DNA of 64,000 bases from Cunninghamia lanceolata (taxonomy: Eukaryota; Streptophyta; Pinopsida; Cupressales; Cupressaceae). The notes under the pieces are model-generated. The model worked only from the letters and a program-made list of their open reading frames with translations. It ran no database searches and was not told the DNA's origin. The stretch spans positions 14,870,001-14,934,000 of the forward strand of contig BSBN01001965.1 of NCBI GenBank assembly GCA_027924645.1, given 5' to 3'. Positions 54,332-64,000 of this stretch are shown here, one piece after another. The stretch's first letter is position 1. Each line of letters starts with the position of its first letter. A program made the translations under genes and the position numbers.

Positions 54332-55396
54332 CAATAGGTTTGGGTCTAGTGGTATGGAGGGAGGAGTTTCAGAATATAGATTTAGGTTCAAATTCCACAA
54401 GGTTGGGCAGCCCATGTATTAGCCATGGGGACAGTTGGAGGTAGGGGTTGCATTTATGGCAATGCATGGACCAAATCCTATGCCTATGTTTTGCCATGTG
54501 GACACTTTGAGGTATAGTTGAGCATAACCATATTAAGGAACCGAGCCCACCCCTAGGTCTACTGTGAGAGGCTACACAACTTAACACAATGTTTTGCCCA
54601 ATGTGCTTTGGTCTACTGGTGGGGAATGGGGTGTTTCACACCATAGACCTAGGTTCAAATCCCATTAGATAGAGAAAAAATTGTCAGGGCCATGGGGACA
54701 CCTAGAGGTAGGGGTTACACTTATGACAATGCATGGACAAAAACTTTCCCCCATGTTTCACAATGGAGGCACCTTGATGTACAATCAAGTGTAAACATAT
54801 TAAGGAACTAATACACCCCGTGTCTACTATGAGATGCCTCACAACTTACTCCAATGTTTTGTCAAATGGGTTTGGATCTAGTGGTGGGGAATGAGGAGTT
54901 TCATACTATAGACCTAGGTTCAAATCTCATGCGAGGAGGGTCACCACTTATAGTGGCCATGGAAACACTTGGAGGTATGGGTCACACTTATGGTAACACA
55001 TGGACCAAACCACACCCATGTATTTCACAAGGGTGGCATCTTGAAGTATGGTTGAACGTAACCATATTAAGGAACCAATCTCATCTAATATCTTATATCA
55101 GATGCCCCACAAGTTACCCCAAACATTGGCTAATGGGTTTGGTTCTAGTGGTGAACAATGAGGAGTTTCACACCATACACCTAGGTTCATACCCCACTAG
55201 GAAAGACAACCACTATGGTGTCCATGGGGACATGCTGAGCTAGGGATCACATTTATGGCAATGGATGGAGAAAATATTTCCTCCATATTTTTCCATGAGG
55301 GCACCTTGAGCTTTGACTAAGTGTAATCGTATTAAAGAACCAAGCCCACCCCCATGTCTACTATGAGATTCCCTAGAATTTATGCCAAAGATTTAT
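54332..55396 (+). repeat. Four tandem SINE-like units (about 267 bp each) with Pol III A and B boxes
   Basis: Units start near 54332, 54599, 54865 and 55131. Each has a tRNA-like A box (GGTCTAGTGGT or close) and, 43-45 bp later, a B box (GGTTCAAATCC or close) at 54385, 54652, 54917 and 55184. The B-box spacing is 267, 265 and 267 bp. Shared later landmarks are CCATGGGGACA, TTATGGCAATGCATGGA, CATATTAAGGAACCAA and TCTACTATGAGATGCC. Boxes with this order and spacing define tRNA-derived SINEs. No poly-A tail separates the units. Which tRNA it comes from is not clear. Confidence 0.75.
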
Positions 55397-55539
55397 ATTG
55401 GAAAAAAGACTTTTGAAATGTCTATCACACTTTTGTAAAACTTAGTGTTGGTTTGAACATGGATAACTTCATGCTCTAAATAGGAATTCTTGGACACTCT
55501 TAATGTTTTTACACTAAAAATGGTGGGGAAAGTCCAATG
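55397..55539. other. Short unassigned stretch
   Basis: Non-coding link between the tandem array and the copia remnant. Confidence 0.3.
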
Positions 55540-55859
55540 TAGTCACCATAGGGATCCAACATGGCAAGTGATATTTTAATCCTCAATGGTAATATTTATT
55601 TGGAAAATAACCTAAGTGACCATGATCATATTAATCATGTAGATGTTCAATATCATTTTGTTAGAAAATAGTAATGTCAACAAATGTTTAAATGGTGAAG
55701 ACTAATAGTCTAGAGAGTGTAATGAACTCTTTGACAAAACCTATAAATAGTAAAAAGTTTTGTTAGTGGAGGGATGGAATGTGTTTCTCCCTCCCTTGTA
55801 CATATTTTTCTTTTTAGTTTATGTTTTAACATTCATGTGGCAAATATCAATTGGGAGAA
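55540..55859 (+). pseudogene. Copia RNase H tail remnant with polypurine tract
   Basis: Around 55620-55670 the plus strand reads HINHVDVQYHFVRK, the conserved end of copia RNase H (usually TKHIDVRYHF-R). Preceding sequence is collinear but full of stops. A polypurine tract (TTGGGAGA, 55851-55858) precedes the LTR. Nothing of RT or integrase remains nearby. Confidence 0.6.
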
Positions 55860-56880
55860 TATTAGAACTTTGTTGTGATATTCACTTGTAGAGAGTTTGT
55901 AAATGAGAAAAAAATGTTTGGGACTACGAGAGTTCATAATATGAAGTTTGATCATAGACTATAAAATAGTGCTAGAATCCTATGTAATAAAATGTGGTGG
56001 GAGTTAGACTTCGTATTATCGCATGGAGGTGTCTTGGACCTTAGTGAAACCAATGCAACAACTATATGAGGTTTGGTTGTATCTTGGTTATTGAATCTTA
56101 TACAAAGTATATAATTGAAACTTATGTATGGCAATGTAGATGAACGTATAGGATTGGTGGAGCGCATGCATCAAGAGTAGATGACTAGTAGATGTTTTGG
56201 AAGATCCTCTATATTATAACCGATTATAAGATTGTAGTCTCTACTACCACAAGCCATGGTTTTTTTCTTGGCAGTACTACAATAAGATTTTTAGTATCAA
56301 TGTGTTTTATCAACAACTAATGACTTAGTGATTACATGAGTATATCAGCTAATGAGTAGAATTTCCATTGAGGAAAGTCTTGATTAAAGTCAAATGTGGT
56401 AGGTTGGCATCATGGTAAAGCCATTGTTTAGTAGTATACTAGTAGGTATTCCACAAGTGGTTATAATGTTGAGTTAGTTGGGAATGCAAGCTAATGATTT
56501 GGGTGTACATCTAGTCTATGGTACTAAAGGAATAGGTTAATGTAAGATCTATGTTTTTGTGATGATAATATAAGAATGTACAGGTTTTCCACAAGAAGTC
56601 TACATAATTTGGGAGGTTTAATAGTGAGACTTAGTGTATATGTATTCTATATAGATAGATTAATACAATTGTTAACTTTATTATGCAACGAGCTTTCGTC
56701 TTGAAAGGTTTTTCCAAGTTAAACCTTGTGTCTCATGTGTACTATATATTGTACACATAATTTCATGTTCTTGAATAATGTTTTACTAATTGAATTTAAA
56801 CAACATAAATGGAATTTGGATCATTTAATATTAATGTTCTAGGCAACTACTTTTCTAGTCTTTTGCATTAATTTCCAACA
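55860..56880 (+). repeat. 3' LTR of the copia remnant
   Basis: Starts TATTAGAAC right after the polypurine tract and ends TTCCAACA; the ends are inverted apart from two A/G changes. The late block CGTCTTGAAAGGTTTTTCCA is typical of copia LTR leaders. Length is 1021 bp. Confidence 0.65.
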
Positions 56881-57727
56881 TTCATCTTCCAAAAAGAAAG
56901 TTATCATTTTTTACTTCAACATATTTTTTTAATTCTTTATTTTCCTTTTCAATAACACGTGTTTCTTCTTAATATTCCTTCATGCTAGCTGATAAACATC
57001 ATCAACAAGTATAACATTAGGCACTTAATTTATTAACCACTCTTGTTTGTCAATTGGTGGTTGTGGTTGAATGATGGGTATTTGATGCAACACATCTTAT
57101 TGATTGTGTTTCCATATAGTATTTGGCACATGGAATTTAGGTGCATGTGTTTCTTTTAATTATTTTGCATCTTTTTTTTTGCTTTATATGTGCATTCTTG
57201 GGTTCATCTATTTTCTATTTTCGCACATGATTTTACTTTTTAGGCTATTTGTGTTGTATTTGTTATTCCTTGTATTAAAATTTTTCCTTCTTGATCTTGA
57301 AATAGATATTGAAATTCCCTATGAATACCTTCATCTTCATTTGGAATTTCTTTTGGAGTTGGGATCTATATATACCTCAAATAAAGTGTCTCAACATTTA
57401 AATTAGTTTATCTCTACATCTTTAACTCTTCCCTTTAGAAAAAAAATTATGGTATTTGTCTACCATTGAAGGAATCACTTTTAAATCAAATATAGTGTTG
57501 GGTTTCTAAGTATGATGGCATATCGATCCATGTTAGGTATAACATATATCATAGTTCACTTGTACATTTTTTGGTCCAAATTCCAATGTTAGGATGAGAC
57601 AACATAAGGTTTTGATTGACATGTTATTTTCAACTTTTAAAAACTCTTGAATGGCAATGTGATTGTGTTTGTCTTTATGTGAAAATTAAGAGATCTTCCA
57701 CGCGCATGCTATATTGGTTTTTGGAAT
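56881..57727. other. Gene-free stretch
   Basis: T-rich; a 100-codon hydrophobic frame at 57104-57406 is judged to be chance. Confidence 0.35.
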
Positions 57728-57911
57728 AAATTAGAACATCATGGATATCACATTGTCACATATATGATATAACGATATATGGTCCATAATTGTTGTTTTG
57801 TGGGACTTTATCATAATGATAAATTTAGAACATCATGGCTATCACATTCTCACATATATGCTATAATGTTATATGGTCCATAATAATTGTTTGGTGAGGC
57901 TTTATCATGAT
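57728..57911. repeat. 94-bp tandem duplication
   Basis: TTAGAACATCATGG-TATCACATT at 57731 recurs at 57825, with TATGGTCCATAAT and TTTATCAT following in both. Confidence 0.85.
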
Positions 57912-59179
57912 GTTAAATGGTTCAAGAGAAGCATAGGACAAATATGTAGCAATAACTTAAATTGTTCTCAATATGGTATGTCCAAGTCATTTTCCCTAAT
58001 ATAATCATTAGCATTCGTATCATGTGATTCAACATTACGTAAAATAAATGGAAATGGATTTGTATAAATTTCTAGAATTGACCATTAACAAGTGCAATGG
58101 ATGGATTTCAATCATAGTTAACCTCTTAAACATTAATTGTGCTTTTTTTCCAAGGAGGTCTCATGACTTGTGTTTAAGACTTATGTATGTTTTAGTATAG
58201 TGACATTTAACATGAGGATATATGAAAAATGCTTGATCATTATATGATAAAGGACGTGGTTTGATGTGATCTATTAGATAGATAAGAGACAAATTATCAC
58301 TCAGTAATCCTTGAAGAACATCATCATTAGATTTAAGTGAAGTTTTAGTGAACTTCCTAAATGCATTTATTTTAATTTCAAGAAACATATATGTTCACAA
58401 TTTGATGAACACTTTCCTTCATTTCATCATCCTTGGAAAATTTATTTGACATTTGGTATTTTGAAGGGTATGAAACATTTTGAATTTATAATCTATATTC
58501 AAAGGAATTTTTATGCTAGTGGATTATATTCTACAATTTTAACATGTGCACACAAATCCATACAAGAAAAAAACAAGTTTACATTGTCTTGGACTGGTTT
58601 GAGTAGGTCCTCAAAAAATATGTTTTGTTTAAGGATGTGTCTCCTTATTAAAAAAATACTGCTCACTCTAATTTTGAGAAATACCGAGGATAGAAAAATT
58701 TTGATCTAACAGATGTAGAAATGCAGATTCCTAAAATTTTACTATTAAATCTAAGAAGTGTTGGATAAATGTTATAGTAGTTATGCAACTAGAGTTTAGT
58801 TTTCTAAAATCATCAAGTTCAGTAAAGATCACCAATTTCAATTCTAGTGAAGAGAGAAAGTACATTACGAAAGAAAGTACATTATGCAAGGTAACATCAA
58901 AATAATTGATCACACATACCTTAAGTCCTTCGTTACATCTTGCATTCATTTCTGATAACGTGCTTTTTCTCCAACATCTTGTATTCTTTTCATTTACACA
59001 AAGCTTAGCTAGACAATTTGATGTTAATTGGATTTAGAATCATTATCCAAAAAATGTAAGGTCATAATATTTGCAGAAGCTAAGAATCGAATACCTCATC
59101 ATTCCTAAGTATTGGAGACTTCTTGATATCTGATTTAATCTTTTATGTTTTTTAGATTACAAATTTTAATTATAAAAGA
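57912..59179. other. Gene-free stretch
   Basis: AT-rich with no recognisable protein or RNA. Confidence 0.35.
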
Positions 59180-59520
59180 ACAACCTATATCTGAGGGACC
59201 TGAGTACTGGGGGCATCCTTCATCATCCAGACTACCTACATACCCTATATCCACGGAATCAAGGCCCCTTTAGATGTGACTGACACTAGGGTATATGAAT
59301 ATGTAGTTCTGTCTTGCACTATATTTGATCCAACTATGAGCGGGTATGCAGCCCTTTCTAGGGTGATTCCCTGCCCTAGACAGTTCTTCGTCAGCTGTCA
59401 CCCACTCAGGTGAAATAGGGATGTCCAATTAAATCCACTATCACAACCACCTAAAAGGGGTGGCTGTCGTGCAACTCTAGTGTTGAGGTATCCCTATCAG
59501 GTGTCCACCCAAGGATTTAA
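59180..59520. other. GC-richer unassigned block
   Basis: A 340-bp block richer in G+C and CpG than its neighbours, with words such as GGGGGCATCC, GAGCGGGTATGCAGCCC and TTCGTCAGCTGTCACCC. No long frame. See finding. Confidence 0.4.
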
Positions 59521-61299
59521 GTTTACCTAAGGCAAGTTTATCTCCAAATTCATGTACTATTTTTACATCAAAAGGTTTCCCAATACTTACAAGGTCGAAC
59601 AGTAATTCAATACCCTAAGATCACGTTGTAATTCATGGCACATAAGTGAATACTCTATGATTTCCAAATTCTATGAGCTTCAACCTCAAGGGTTAAGAAA
59701 TATATCAATTATAGAAGAGAAGAAAATTAATTATTCTTAAAGTGCAATGATTATAGCATAGCTACATCTCTAGTTCCATTTAGTCAACTCGGGGAGGTCA
59801 AAGTCTCCGAGGTTACTACTGTCACATAACTACACTCTAGGTTTAAAATGTAATTTTTTTCAAGGAGAAGACATAAGCTATATTAGTCCTACACAATGAT
59901 CTATTCAAGCCACTAAGAAAAACTATTGCTAACAATTCTTTATTTAAATCATCATCTATATTTACCAATTTTAATATACTAAAAGATGTATAATCATAAT
60001 TCTACTCATAGCATGCATTATTACCTAAGAAATAACCCAATTCCATTATATTGTTACAAGACCTCATAGTGATCACAAGAAGCATATTTCATTGATCTAC
60101 TTAGCTAACTCACATGATCAAGGTAATTTTTGTTATCTTCTAAAAGATGGCATTGAGCTAAGCCAATACACATACATTATTCATAAAACTATTTAATTAT
60201 TGCATATATAGTTACTTGCTTAAATGAGTTACTATCATGGTATTCTTACCGTAGTTGAGTACGTAGTTGTTCCTGTCTAGGTCCGTAATACTCCACAACC
60301 TACACTTAGTTGATTAGTCATATGCATTCAAGTGCATAAATAGAAATATCATAATAGACAAGATGTCACAAACCTAGAGTTATCCATAAAATGCATTACT
60401 AACCACTAGTATCAGAGAGATTATGCAATACAATGGTTTAAAGGTTAAATCCAAAGTGTAATGCTAACCAATATCATAAAAGTCACATGAAATAAGTGTA
60501 TGACTAATTTCATAAGATGAATTTACGATTTACTAAATTAGAGACTCACACACTAATGCTACTAAGAGTACATGAGGTAACTATAACTATTAACAATGCT
60601 TACAATAACTTATGAAATTCACTTGATACTAAAAGACCATTTTAAATTCACAATATCTGAGTCATTTATCTAATCTTAAAACATAATTGCAATATATCAC
60701 TACCATGACAAAATAATACTTGGTCACAACATAGGCTTCCTACTATTTTAATCATGCAATAAGATATATAGCTTACCCAAGTCATTATTATTATTAAGAT
60801 GTTGTCACAATACATAGATTACCATGAATATAATAACTAGGTTTCAACTGTGAAAAGGACACCAAAATAATGTGCTACCTACTCCTAAATCACAAATCTC
60901 AATTACAAAGTTATCGCAAATTGACTTTTAATATACTACACCAAGGATTGATCTTTACTCAAACATCTATCATCTGAGAAAAAGATTACCTACGTATTTT
61001 ACGTAAATCAAGGTCAAGTGGATTCTTTAAAGAAAAGATATTCAATTTAAGATATTAAAAATTATAAAAAGATATTTTTTCCACTACAAATATTTTAATA
61101 ATTAACTGCTGAAAACTTCCAAACCCTATTCAATTACACCTACAGTTGACCATTATGTGTGCTTGATTGACCTCCTAAAAATGTTGCTCATCTTATGTTA
61201 TCGCATAAATGTATGCAGAAGAGGACATGTGTGGTGAGGGTCAAATTTGGTAAAGAGGTTGACGAAAAATAAAGGAATTAAAAAGGATCCCTGGATGCC
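59521..61299. other. 1.8 kb without recognisable genes
   Basis: AT-rich and non-coding on both strands. Confidence 0.4.
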
Positions 61300-61720
61300 G
61301 TTGGATTTAAGGTCAATCAAATTGGGGATCTTCTTCTTAATATGGAAATCATTTCAGAATTTCATTAGTTGATGAGTGAAGATGACATGGTTTCTGATAT
61401 AGTGGACCTTCCTCGTACATTTAGTTTCACGTAGAGACAATAGCCTTTTTTGTGTTTAATTTGAGAAAACCAAAAGAGTGGTTTAAGAGTCAAGGAGACT
61501 ACGTAAGATTGTCGAAGATATTAAAAGGTTGAATCTCGTTTCGCATCATTAGATATATTAAGGATGTATGAAAGCCAATCGACTTGCAGATCTTCTTCGT
61601 AATATCGGAATAAATTTGGGATCTCATCAATTGAGTGGTAGTGACGATAAGGTTTCTAACAGCCCATACCATCTTGAGTTGGTTTCATGGGAAAGATAGG
61701 GTCCATTTTTTACCTCTACA
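61300..61720 (+). pseudogene. Possible LINE RNase H tail, partly duplicated
   Basis: At about 61565-61660 the plus strand reads MKANRLADLLRNIGINLGSH, close to the C-terminal motif of plant LINE RNase H (R-E-A/G-N-x-x-A-D-x-L-A-N-x-G). A degraded relative (CAAATTGGGGATCTTCTTCT) lies about 257 bp upstream. No RT is visible nearby. A weak but plausible non-LTR remnant. Confidence 0.4.
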
Positions 61721-62639
61721 AATGGTTGATTTATTTTGTTCGATAGAGCAACTTATATGGCTGTTAGAGTAATTTGCATTTTGTCATTGTTTTGGTTGTG
61801 CTTGATTGTAAGTGTAAGGACAAATGGTTTTCCTTATGATTGTTGGCTAAATATTTGATACCAAATGATGATAGAACTGATCATTTTATCATGATAGCCA
61901 CCAATCTGCACATTTGCATATTTTATAAAAACTATATCCTTAACTTCAGTTTATATCCATTACAAGCTTGGAACTCCTATGGAAAAACTATTAAATAAGT
62001 CTGGAGCGTGAAAAAAGGGAGGTCACAAAATATCATCTACAAAAGAAGTAGACAAACTGAAATGCCCACTGAGTTGATACATGCAAGAGACATAGAAGTG
62101 AATGTCCAGCAATCTAACTAATACGATAATAGATTCATTACTGTTGATGAAAATGGCCATCAAATGTTATGAATTATATGGTCAAAATGTCCACCTCATC
62201 ATGTGTGTGGTGTATTTCACATGACACTTTAAACTGTAGGAAACGACACTAAATTATTTATAATGAAAATTTTGGATAGGGAATTGAGAAAGGTACCGGA
62301 TAGGCAAAACAACAAGGTCAAACATCTCTTGTCCACAAGAGGATATTAGTGTATCTGCAATAATGTTAACCTGCAAAGAAGCCTTAATCTGCAAGTCTCT
62401 TTCCACCGATGCGACCGTAACATATGCACCAATTCTTCTCAAAAGCATTTATGATTATCACAGCTTCCATTTCCTTTGTGTGATTTCATGCTGATTTCCA
62501 CGCTGCAACAAAACTTATCTCTAAGATTGTTGCCAGAGGTATTGTTGTGAGAGATGTGAAACATTTCCCGTCATTTTAAAACAGGGACAATTTTCTTGTG
62601 GGGATTATTGGTAATATACAGTGTCAGATATATAGTACT
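61721..62639. other. Gene-free stretch
   Basis: No recognisable gene; a minus-strand frame at 62254-62448 has no identifiable features. Confidence 0.35.
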
Positions 62640-63115
62640 AATGAAGGGACATCCATCAAAGCAAAACGGAAGGGGGATTTTTTTCGGATGTAGTAGTTGC
62701 AAGTGCACTGGTAGACTTGTATGCAAATGAGGAGTCATAGACAGGGCACATGAACTGTTTGACAAAATCCGTTAAAGAACCATGGTCTCATGGATTGCAA
62801 TGATCGCAAGATATGCACAAAATGGATTTGTTCAAAAGGCTTTAGAAAACTTTCAAGAAAATGCAATTGTCAGCTATAAATCCAAATTCCACAACCTTTG
62901 CTAGGGTCGTCCCTGTCTGTGCTAAAATGGGCACTTTCGAACAGGGTATGAATATCTATCATAGCATAACGGAAGGGGAATTTTTGTCAGATGTGGTAGT
63001 TGTAAGTTCCCTGGTAGACCTGTATGCAAACATGGAGTCATAGACAAGTCACGTGAACTGTTTAACATAATGACTAAAATAAATATGGTCTCATATGTTA
63101 ATGTTATCTCAACTT
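62640..63115 (+). pseudogene. PLS-class PPR protein fragment, two diverged modules
   Basis: PPR proteins bind organelle RNA for editing and processing. Motifs read across three frames: SDVVVASALVDLYAN, GVIDRAHELFDKI, TMVSWIAMIARYAQNGFVQK, MQLSAINPNSTTFARVVPVC, AKMGTFEQGMNIYHSITEGE, then a second SDVVVVSSLVDLYAN, GVIDKSRELFN and NMVSY. The repeat of the SDVVV block is 304 bp away (about 101 codons), the length of a P-L-S triplet. A frameshift after YAN occurs in both modules. No intron, start or DYW end is seen. A processed or duplicated fragment of a larger PPR gene is likely. Confidence 0.85.
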
Positions 63116-63231
63116 TCCGTTGTATATAACTGTTTTGTTTAGTAGGTGAAGTAGGTGAAAGACATTTATTTTTGGAAGTCTCTAGACTCCTCCAACATTA
63201 GAAACTTCTATCTTCTGGAAGTCTGTAAATG

Positions 63232-63244
63232 TTCTATATATATT
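63232..63244 (+). promoter_or_regulatory. Probable TATA box of the LTR
   Basis: TCTATATATATTG, about 120 bp before the primer site, the strongest TATA-like sequence in this LTR. Confidence 0.4.
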
Positions 63245-63262
63245 GAATTCTAAAAGATCTAT

Positions 63263-63282
63263 GATATTATTATTATTATTTT
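63263..63282. repeat. (ATT)n microsatellite
   Basis: A short run of ATT units in the LTR. Confidence 0.85.
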
Positions 63283-63354
63283 TCCCTCCAAATGTATGTT
63301 TTTGAACTCTACTCCTCTGTTCTTCTCCCCTGTTCTTTTCTATGATTACTGTCA

Positions 63355-63366
63355 TGGTATCAGAAC
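63355..63366 (+). other. Primer binding site, initiator-Met type
   Basis: TGGTATCAGAAC, one base different from the standard TGGTATCAGAGC, directly after the LTR. Confidence 0.88.
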
Positions 63367-63830
63367 GTACTACAGGACCCAGGTTGCATAAGACTCTTCA
63401 TACTTAAATGAAGAGCAGCTAGATCAAGTCAAGGAAATCGAAGGAGATATTGTTGCTGAAGAAAATTGTGTGGAGGAAACATTAGCCGTTGCTGGGTGAA
63501 GCAAAGACTGCAGATTTGAAGGCATCCGGTCGAGTCTGAAGCCAGGCCCAAATCACTGTGGAGAAAGCAGCTGCCACAAGTAAAGAAACCAGACAAAATT
63601 TCTGACCCAAAAAGAACCCAAAAAGAGTCTAAGGAGTAAAGCCACAGAGAGCTGTCGTTATTGGATTGGATTAAGTTTAAAACCCACAGGAGGAAGGAGA
63701 CCTCATTTTATGACTGACCTGAGCTTCCAAAGCCCTGCCATTTCAAGCATTGCAAGAGGCAGCCAAAGCATTTTTTGTAGGGTTTTTTGAGGAAGGGTAA
63801 CCATCTTTTAATCTTGGAAGTTTTTTAATC
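63367..63830 (+). other. Copia leader between primer site and gag
   Basis: About 460 bp, non-coding, Glu/Lys-codon-rich by composition. No frame joins to gag. Confidence 0.55.
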
Positions 63831-64000
63831 ATGGCTACCTCTAGTAATTTGCCACAGACTCCCATACTTCTAGGTAAAAATTATGAATTTTGGTCTTTGA
63901 GAATGAAGTCTTTTCTGCAAGCCCAGGAATGTTGGGAACCTGTTGAGAATGGCTACACAGAGCCCACTCCAGTAGATTTAGCTGCTATGACGAATGCTTA
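63831..64000 (+). CDS. Copia Gag, N-terminal part, open to the window end
   Basis: ATG 63831 opens an uninterrupted frame to the window edge, 56 complete codons: MATSSNLPQTPILLGKNYEF, WSLRMKSFLQAQECWEPVEN, GYTEPTPVDLAAMTNA. The L-x-G-x-NYEFW-x-x-R-M pattern is the DUF4219/Gag start of copia elements. LTR, primer site and gag are in correct order and spacing. Because no stop is seen, this element may be younger than the others, but only a small part is visible. Gag would form the virus-like particle. Confidence 0.9.
   Translation, partial: MATSSNLPQTPILLGKNYEFWSLRMKSFLQAQECWEPVENGYTEPTPVDLAAMTNA

Larger units (their letters stand above)
63122..63354 (+). repeat. 5' LTR of the right-edge copia element
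   Basis: The right edge is firm: CTGTCA is followed at once by the primer site. A TATA-like TCTATATATATTG lies at about 63232-63244, fitting a short LTR promoter, and an (ATT)n run is inside. The left edge (TGTATATAACTG) is tentative. Confidence 0.5.

Noticed and set aside
54854..55243. 129-codon frame across the SINE-like array
   Set aside because: It runs through tandem units and repeats NEEFHTI twice only because the DNA repeats; the other units have stops in that frame.
54332..55396. A true tRNA gene cluster because of A and B boxes
   Set aside because: No cloverleaf with anticodon arm or acceptor stem could be recognised, and the units are 267 bp; SINE-like origin fits better.
57104..57406. 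100-codon hydrophobic plus-strand frame
   Set aside because: Same reason: low-complexity T-rich DNA with no conserved motif.

Overview
The window looks like intergenic DNA of a large-genome seed plant, most likely a gymnosperm. That is inference: it is AT-rich, CpG-poor, almost free of intact genes, and filled with old, nested LTR retrotransposons whose frames are broken mainly by single-base stops. Also present are a degraded PLS-type PPR fragment, remnants of plant non-LTR elements, and one short promoter-plus-exon region that may belong to a host gene. No rRNA, tRNA gene or CRISPR array was seen. Nearly every coding region is a transposon fossil; only the gag start at the right edge is open as far as it can be read.

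Layout. 1-3825: minus-strand Ty1/copia element running off the left edge. 4321-4925: 3' end of a plus-strand LTR element. 4926-10100: minus-strand Ty3/gypsy element with an extra RNase H between protease and RT, and a tandemly duplicated PBS/LTR junction. 11095-14811: 3' half of a plus-strand, SIRE-like copia element carrying a fold-back element. 14812-20000: no recognisable genes. 20137-20600: two-exon host-gene-like region with a duplicated start codon, followed by a shrinking tandem array and a LINE ORF1 fossil (to 22790). 22790-29580: gene-free apart from LTR fragments. 29580-40262: chain of three related gypsy (Athila-like) copies sharing LTRs. 40486-44841: non-autonomous copia-like element with two unusual ORFs. 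44842-53300: second gypsy element with the protease-RNase H-RT order, its integrase split by a solo LTR. 54332-55396: four tandem SINE-like units with Pol III A and B boxes. 55540-56880: copia 3' remnant. 57700-62600: mostly unassigned, with a GC-richer patch at 59180-59520 and a possible LINE tail at 61300-61720. 62640-63115: PPR fossil. 63122-64000: 5' LTR, PBS and open gag start of another copia element.

The genes do not form a host pathway. The retroelements follow standard logic: Gag packages the RNA, protease cuts Gag-Pol, RT and RNase H copy the RNA from a tRNA bound at the PBS, and integrase inserts the DNA. Most copies have lost one or more of these parts. The observations most worth checking are the shared protease-RNase H-RT order in two separate gypsy elements, the tandem SINE-like array, the two-ORF non-autonomous element and the LTR-sharing chain.
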